NCBI GenBank assembly: GCA_903892365.1
Contig: CAITIF010000359.1
Location: 1-9,377, forward strand
Source of the DNA: an uncultured Pirellula sp.
GTDB lineage: Bacteria; Planctomycetota; Planctomycetia; Pirellulales; Pirellulaceae
DNA length: 9,377 nt
Direction of reading: 5' to 3'
The notes below the pieces were generated by a model. The model saw nothing but the letters and a program-made list of their open reading frames with translations. It was not told the origin of the DNA and searched no databases. The number at the start of each line of letters is the position of its first letter. Position 1 is the stretch's first letter. The translations under genes were made by a program, and so were the position numbers. This document shows positions 5,724 through 9,377 of this stretch, piece after piece.

Positions 5724-7859
5724 ATGCTTCGTCTTGGTTTTCATCTTTGCGCATCTTTACTCTTTTTGGGATTGGTTGAACCGTTGTCTACGCGACTGTC
5801 GGGGGCGGAAAAACGTCCAATGCAATTGGAGGACCTTTACAAGTTCCAGCGAATCGCTGACCCACAATTAAGCCCCGACGGAAAATTCGCCGTCTATCAG
5901 GTCACCGAAATTCTAGACCCGGCAAAGAATCAAAAGCAGACTCAGCTCTGGCTGGTTGATTTGAGCAAGCAATCCAGCCGGCAATTGACGCGATCCGGCA
6001 AGTCGGACACGCACCCCCGATGGTCGCCCGACGGGACAAAGATCTTGTTCGAGTCCAATCGGTCAGGGGCATCACAACTTTATGTTTTGGACCTTTCCAG
6101 CGGTGGCGAGCCTACCAAGCTGACCAATATTGCGACTGGTGCCAGTGGTGGCATTTGGTCGCCTGATGGAACGAAAGTCGCATTCTATTCGGCCGTGAAT
6201 CCAAAACACAGTCAGCTGCCATTTGCAGAATCGAATGCCAAAAATCAAGAGGACGAAGAACGCGTCGCTAATAACCCCGTCAAAGCAAAGACATTCACGA
6301 AGCTCTTTTATCGACACTGGGATTCCTATGTAGAGGACAAGCGGAACCACTTGTTCGTCATCCATTCCGATGGAACGAATTGTCGTGATGTTACTCCCGG
6401 CGATCGCGATGCCTATCCCACGAGCACAACCTTCAGCGTCGGAGACGACTTCAGCTTCTCGCCGGACGGACAATTTCTATTGTTGACTGCCGTCCCAACG
6501 ACAGGTGAATCGTGGTCGACCAATCACGATATCTGCCGAGTCGGTATCTCCAACCAAAAAACGGATTGGCCATCGCTCACCGCCAGCAACCCAGCGGCGG
6601 ATAGCTATCCCAAATTCAGCCCAGACGGAAAGCAAGTCGCTTATCGAACTCAAAGTAAACCGGGATACGAAGCGGACAAGTGGAACCTGGTCGTCCGAAC
6701 TTGCAAGCCGGATGGTACTTTTACCAGCGAACCCAAATTGTTAACGGCCGACCTGGATCGATCGGTCAGCGATTTCAACTGGGTATCGAACGACAGCTTA
6801 CTGTTTTCGACGGAAGAACAGGGTTCCAGCGCCATGTATCGCGTATCCATGGATGGCAAGCCGAAGCCGATGTCATTTGGATTTCCAGAGAAACGGATAG
6901 GGCAGATTACTGGAGTCTCGTGGGTAGGCGGCAAGTTGCTGCTTGCACGCGCCAACATGAACGAGCCGACGGAACTGTACTTGAGCTCGCTCGATCAGCC
7001 CTCGACCGTTCAGCCTTTGTCTCAACACAATGCAAGCCTTCTTGCGTTGTTGGATCGGCCAGCTCCGGAAAGTGTCCAAGTCCCTGTTGAAGGTGGAGCC
7101 AATATGCAAATGTGGCTTCTCAAACCACCGGGATTCGACCCTAAAAAGAAGTGGCCTGTCGTTTATTTGATTCACGGTGGACCTCAGGGAGCCTGGGAAG
7201 ATGGCTGGAGCTTCCGTTGGAATGCACAGATATGGGCAGCTCAGGGCTATGTCATCGCATTGCCGAACCCACGAGGATCCACTGGATTCGGGCAATCCTT
7301 TTGCGACGAAATCAGCGGCGACTGGGGTGGGAAATGCTACCGAGATCTCGTTGCAGGTCTACGAAAGGTTCAAGAGCTTGATTATGTCGACAAAGACCGG
7401 ATCGCTTCCGCAGGAGCAAGCTTCGGAGGCTACATGCAAGACTGGTTTGCAGTGAATGAAATCGCTAAGGAATTCAAATGCTTGATCTCGCATTGCAGCG
7501 TCTACAATTTCGAAAGCATGTGGGGCACGACCGATGAACTATGGTTTGATGAATACGAACATGGTGGATTGCCTTGGGAGATTCCTGGGAAGTACCGTGA
7601 ATTCAGTCCCCACACCCTGGCTGGAAATCTTGGCAAGTACAAAGTACCGATGCTGGTGATTCACAACGACCTTGATTTTCGATGCCCTATCGGACAAGGG
7701 CACGAGCTTTTTCAAGCCTTGCAACGACAAGGGGTGAAGAGCCGGTTTGTGAACTTCCCGGATGAGGGACATTGGGTGAACAAGCCAGCGAACAGCATTC
7801 ATTGGCATCAAGAAATTTTTGCTTGGCTCCAGGAACATTGCAAGTCCGGCGCAAAGTAA
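5724..7859 (+). CDS. Secreted S9 family (prolyl oligopeptidase / DPP-like) serine peptidase
   Basis: This 711-residue protein has a signal peptide (hydrophobic core about residues 5-19, likely cleaved near LSGA-EK), so it should act in the periplasm or outside the cell. The N-terminal part is a TolB/PD40-type beta-propeller with five SPDG repeats at about 50-53, 101-104, 146-149, 246-249 and 299-302. The C-terminal alpha/beta hydrolase begins around 455 and carries the oxyanion segment YLIHGGPQG (481-489), NPRGSTGFG (515-523), the nucleophile elbow GASFGGY with S566, the acid D651 in HNDLDFRCP, and H683 in DEGHW. The triad is complete, so it should be active, cleaving short peptides whose access is limited by the propeller. 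Exact specificity cannot be read from sequence; it looks closest to the acylaminoacyl-peptidase/DPP-like S9 branch. A GGA eight bases upstream of the ATG is a weak ribosome site. It is transcribed alone, convergent with the DUF1501 gene. Confidence 0.93.
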   Translation: MLRLGFHLCASLLFLGLVEPLSTRLSGAEKRPMQLEDLYKFQRIADPQLSPDGKFAVYQVTEILDPAKNQKQTQLWLVDLSKQSSRQLTRSGKSDTHPRWSPDGTKILFESNRSGASQLYVLDLSSGGEPTKLTNIATGASGGIWSPDGTKVAFYSAVNPKHSQLPFAESNAKNQEDEERVANNPVKAKTFTKLFYRHWDSYVEDKRNHLFVIHSDGTNCRDVTPGDRDAYPTSTTFSVGDDFSFSPDGQFLLLTAVPTTGESWSTNHDICRVGISNQKTDWPSLTASNPAADSYPKFSPDGKQVAYRTQSKPGYEADKWNLVVRTCKPDGTFTSEPKLLTADLDRSVSDFNWVSNDSLLFSTEEQGSSAMYRVSMDGKPKPMSFGFPEKRIGQITGVSWVGGKLLLARANMNEPTELYLSSLDQPSTVQPLSQHNASLLALLDRPAPESVQVPVEGGANMQMWLLKPPGFDPKKKWPVVYLIHGGPQGAWEDGWSFRWNAQIWAAQGYVIALPNPRGSTGFGQSFCDEISGDWGGKCYRDLVAGLRKVQELDYVDKDRIASAGASFGGYMQDWFAVNEIAKEFKCLISHCSVYNFESMWGTTDELWFDEYEHGGLPWEIPGKYREFSPHTLAGNLGKYKVPMLVIHNDLDFRCPIGQGHELFQALQRQGVKSRFVNFPDEGHWVNKPANSIHWHQEIFAWLQEHCKSGAK

Positions 7860-7883
7860 GAAATCAGCTCCAACAAGTTGTTT

Positions 7884-7917
7884 CGATCTCTTCCGTCCTG
7901 TTTACGACAAGAGATCG
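7884..7917. terminator. Hairpin at the convergent gene junction, possible bidirectional terminator
   Basis: CGATCTCTT (7884-7892) and AAGAGATCG (7909-7917) form a perfect 9-bp stem with a 16-base loop. The left arm lies in the 42-bp gap after the S9 peptidase stop, and the right arm covers the last codons of the DUF1501 gene. No T tract follows on either strand, so it is not a classical intrinsic terminator. It could stop or protect both transcripts. Confidence 0.35.
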
Positions 7918-9341
7918 GTTACAACGCTTCCATGAACGTCGGTCAATCGAAAGTCACGGCCAGCGTGACGGTAGGTCAGGCGTTCATGATCGAATCCCAA
8001 GCAATGCATGATCGTTGCTTGCAGATCGTGCGTATGGACGGGGTTCTCGACCACATGGAAGCCAAGATCGTCGGTTTTGCCATATTGAAAGCCAGCCTTG
8101 GTACCGCCCCCGGCCATCCACATGGTGTAGGCCTGAGGGTGGTGATCTCGGCCATTCGCTCGGCCAAGTGACGCGTTGGATTCGATCATGGGCGTTCGAC
8201 CAAACTCGCCGCCCCAAATGACCAACGTGGAGTCGAGCATTCCCAGACGCTTCAAGTCTTGTACCAATGCAACCGTCGCTTGTTCCGTTGCTTTCAGGTT
8301 TCCTTTGTGGTTGCCAACGACATCCGAATGAGCGTCCCAACCTTCATGATAGATATTGATAAACCGCACGCCCCGTTGAACCATACGTCGCGCCAACAAA
8401 CAGGCTCGTGCAAAAGAAGGTTTGTCGGGATCGCACCCGTACATTGCAATCGTCTCAGGAGTCTCTTCTTTCAGGTTCATCAGATTGGGCGCGGACGATT
8501 GCAGTCGAAAGGCCATTTCGTAATTCGCAATTCGCGTTGAAATCTCGGGATCGCCAATCATTTCAAGGCGTTGCTTATTCAGTCGGTTCACTAGGTCGAG
8601 CGACGCGAGTTGTGCAGCGTTATCGATTCCATCTGGATTAGCAACATTCAGGATAGGATCACCCTGGTTTCGCAATCGAACGCCTGTATATACGGTTGGC
8701 AGAAAGCCACTGGACCAATTCGCGGCCCCACCGCTGACACCAGCACCTGTGGACATGACAACGAACGCGGGTAAGTCTTGCGTCTCAGCTCCCAGTCCAT
8801 AAAGAACCCAGCTTCCTAGACTAGGTCGGCCAGGCTGGGAAAAGCCCGTGTTAAAGAATATCTGAGCGGGAGCATGATTGAACTGGTCCGTCTTGACCGA
8901 CCGAACGACACAGATATCGTCAGCGATCTTCGGCAGATGCTCGAACGCATTTGCGATCTCTAAGCCAGACTGGCCGTGCTTCGAAAACTCGAACCGCGGT
9001 CCCATGACTGCTGCATCCGGCCGAATGAATGCGTAACGTTGACCCATGATGACTGACTCGGGTAACGGCTTCCCTTCCAATTTGGCCAGTTCGGGCTTGT
9101 AATCAAACAGATCAAGATGGCTCGGTGCACCCGCCATAAACAAGTGGATCACGGCTTTGGCTTTGCCCGGGAAATGAGGCTGCTTGGATGCAAGTGGGTT
9201 GGAAGGAATCGAATCAGCATGGCTCGATTTCGAAAGACCACCAACAAGCAAACTACCTAATGCGGCTTTTCCAAGCCCAATACCGCAGTCATTCAAAAAG
9301 TGTCTTCTCGCCACTTGAACTGCTGATCGATCGATGTTCAT
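7902..9341 (-). CDS. DUF1501 family protein with Tat signal
   Basis: This 479-residue protein begins with a twin-arginine signal (ARRHFLNDCGIGLG, residues 11-24, followed by a small-residue hydrophobic stretch to about 35), so it is expected to be exported folded. The rest is a typical DUF1501 domain, related to the alkaline phosphatase/sulfatase fold. Landmarks are VIHLFMAGAPSHLDLFDYKP (64-83), NHAPAQIFFNTG (155-166), RPSLGSWVLYGLG (172-184), GVRFINIYHEGWDAHSD (324-340), TLVIWGGEFGRTP (372-384), GRDHHP (397-402) and the His/Asp-rich HTHDLQATIMHCLG (436-449), plausible metal ligands. The length is usual for the family and no expected segment is missing. Planctomycetes encode many copies, usually next to DUF1549/DUF1553 genes and of poorly known function. 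Translation probably starts at the ATG at 9341, with AGGA seven bases upstream. Confidence 0.93.
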   Translation of the reverse strand: MNIDRSAVQVARRHFLNDCGIGLGKAALGSLLVGGLSKSSHADSIPSNPLASKQPHFPGKAKAVIHLFMAGAPSHLDLFDYKPELAKLEGKPLPESVIMGQRYAFIRPDAAVMGPRFEFSKHGQSGLEIANAFEHLPKIADDICVVRSVKTDQFNHAPAQIFFNTGFSQPGRPSLGSWVLYGLGAETQDLPAFVVMSTGAGVSGGAANWSSGFLPTVYTGVRLRNQGDPILNVANPDGIDNAAQLASLDLVNRLNKQRLEMIGDPEISTRIANYEMAFRLQSSAPNLMNLKEETPETIAMYGCDPDKPSFARACLLARRMVQRGVRFINIYHEGWDAHSDVVGNHKGNLKATEQATVALVQDLKRLGMLDSTLVIWGGEFGRTPMIESNASLGRANGRDHHPQAYTMWMAGGGTKAGFQYGKTDDLGFHVVENPVHTHDLQATIMHCLGFDHERLTYRHAGRDFRLTDVHGSVVTDLLS

Positions 9342-9377
9342 GAAGTTGTCCTAGGGAATCGTTCTTCGATTGGCTTA
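9342..9377 (-). other. Upstream spacer; possible stop codon of a preceding gene at the edge
   Basis: Minus-strand bases 9377-9375 read TAA. In planctomycetes a DUF1501 gene often follows a DUF1549/DUF1553 gene by a few tens of bases, so this could be that gene's stop, leaving a 33-base spacer. With no coding sequence visible this is inference only. Confidence 0.25.
9349..9352 (-). promoter_or_regulatory. Ribosome binding site of the DUF1501 gene
   Basis: On the minus strand AGGA lies seven bases before the ATG at 9341, the clearest Shine-Dalgarno-like site in the window. It supports the chosen start, which also places the twin-arginine motif at the expected distance from the N-terminus. Confidence 0.5.

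Noticed and set aside
5659..5871. 70-codon frame overlapping the S9 peptidase start
   Set aside because: It is a shifted reading of the peptidase signal-peptide region. The frame at 5724 has the full domain and catalytic triad.
9321..9336. GATCGATCGAT tandem motif near the DUF1501 start
   Set aside because: It is short and explained by the codons for the N-terminal IDRS residues. No sign of a regulatory site.

Overview
The window looks like chromosomal DNA from a planctomycete, most likely of the Pirellulaceae (Rhodopirellula/Rubripirellula-like). The evidence is the gene content: a DUF1501 protein with a Tat signal, a secreted sulfatase-modifying-factor-like (SUMF1) protein of the planctomycete type, an S9 peptidase, and at the left edge the start of a protein with the LEDRRVLA N-terminal motif of planctomycete extracellular proteins. 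Genes alternate in strand, and only one pair looks like an operon inside the window.

Layout. 1-213 (minus): 5' end of a secreted protein gene that runs off the left edge. 214-522: divergent intergenic region with no convincing gene. 523-1746 (plus): secreted SUMF1/FGE-fold protein without the catalytic cysteines. 1756-2754 (plus): UbiA-superfamily membrane prenyltransferase resembling EboC, 9 bp downstream and in the same reading frame. 2775-5405, possibly to 5549 (minus): large membrane-anchored or secreted protein of unknown function, convergent with the previous gene across 20 bp. 5550-5723: divergent promoter region. 5724-7859 (plus): secreted S9 prolyl-oligopeptidase-type peptidase with an intact catalytic triad. 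7902-9341 (minus): DUF1501 protein, convergent with the peptidase across 42 bp that hold part of a hairpin. A TAA on the minus strand at the extreme right edge may be the stop of an upstream gene, typically a DUF1553/DUF1549 cytochrome-type partner, but that gene is outside the window.

Most products are predicted to be exported or membrane-bound, so the region serves the cell envelope and periplasm. Nothing ties all the genes into one pathway. The only pair likely to be co-expressed is the SUMF1-like protein with the EboC-like prenyltransferase. I saw no tRNA, rRNA, CRISPR array, insertion sequence, integrase or phage gene. The least explained item is the 876-924 residue protein, followed by the EboC-like enzyme with no other ebo gene in view. 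I found no clear multi-gene novel system.
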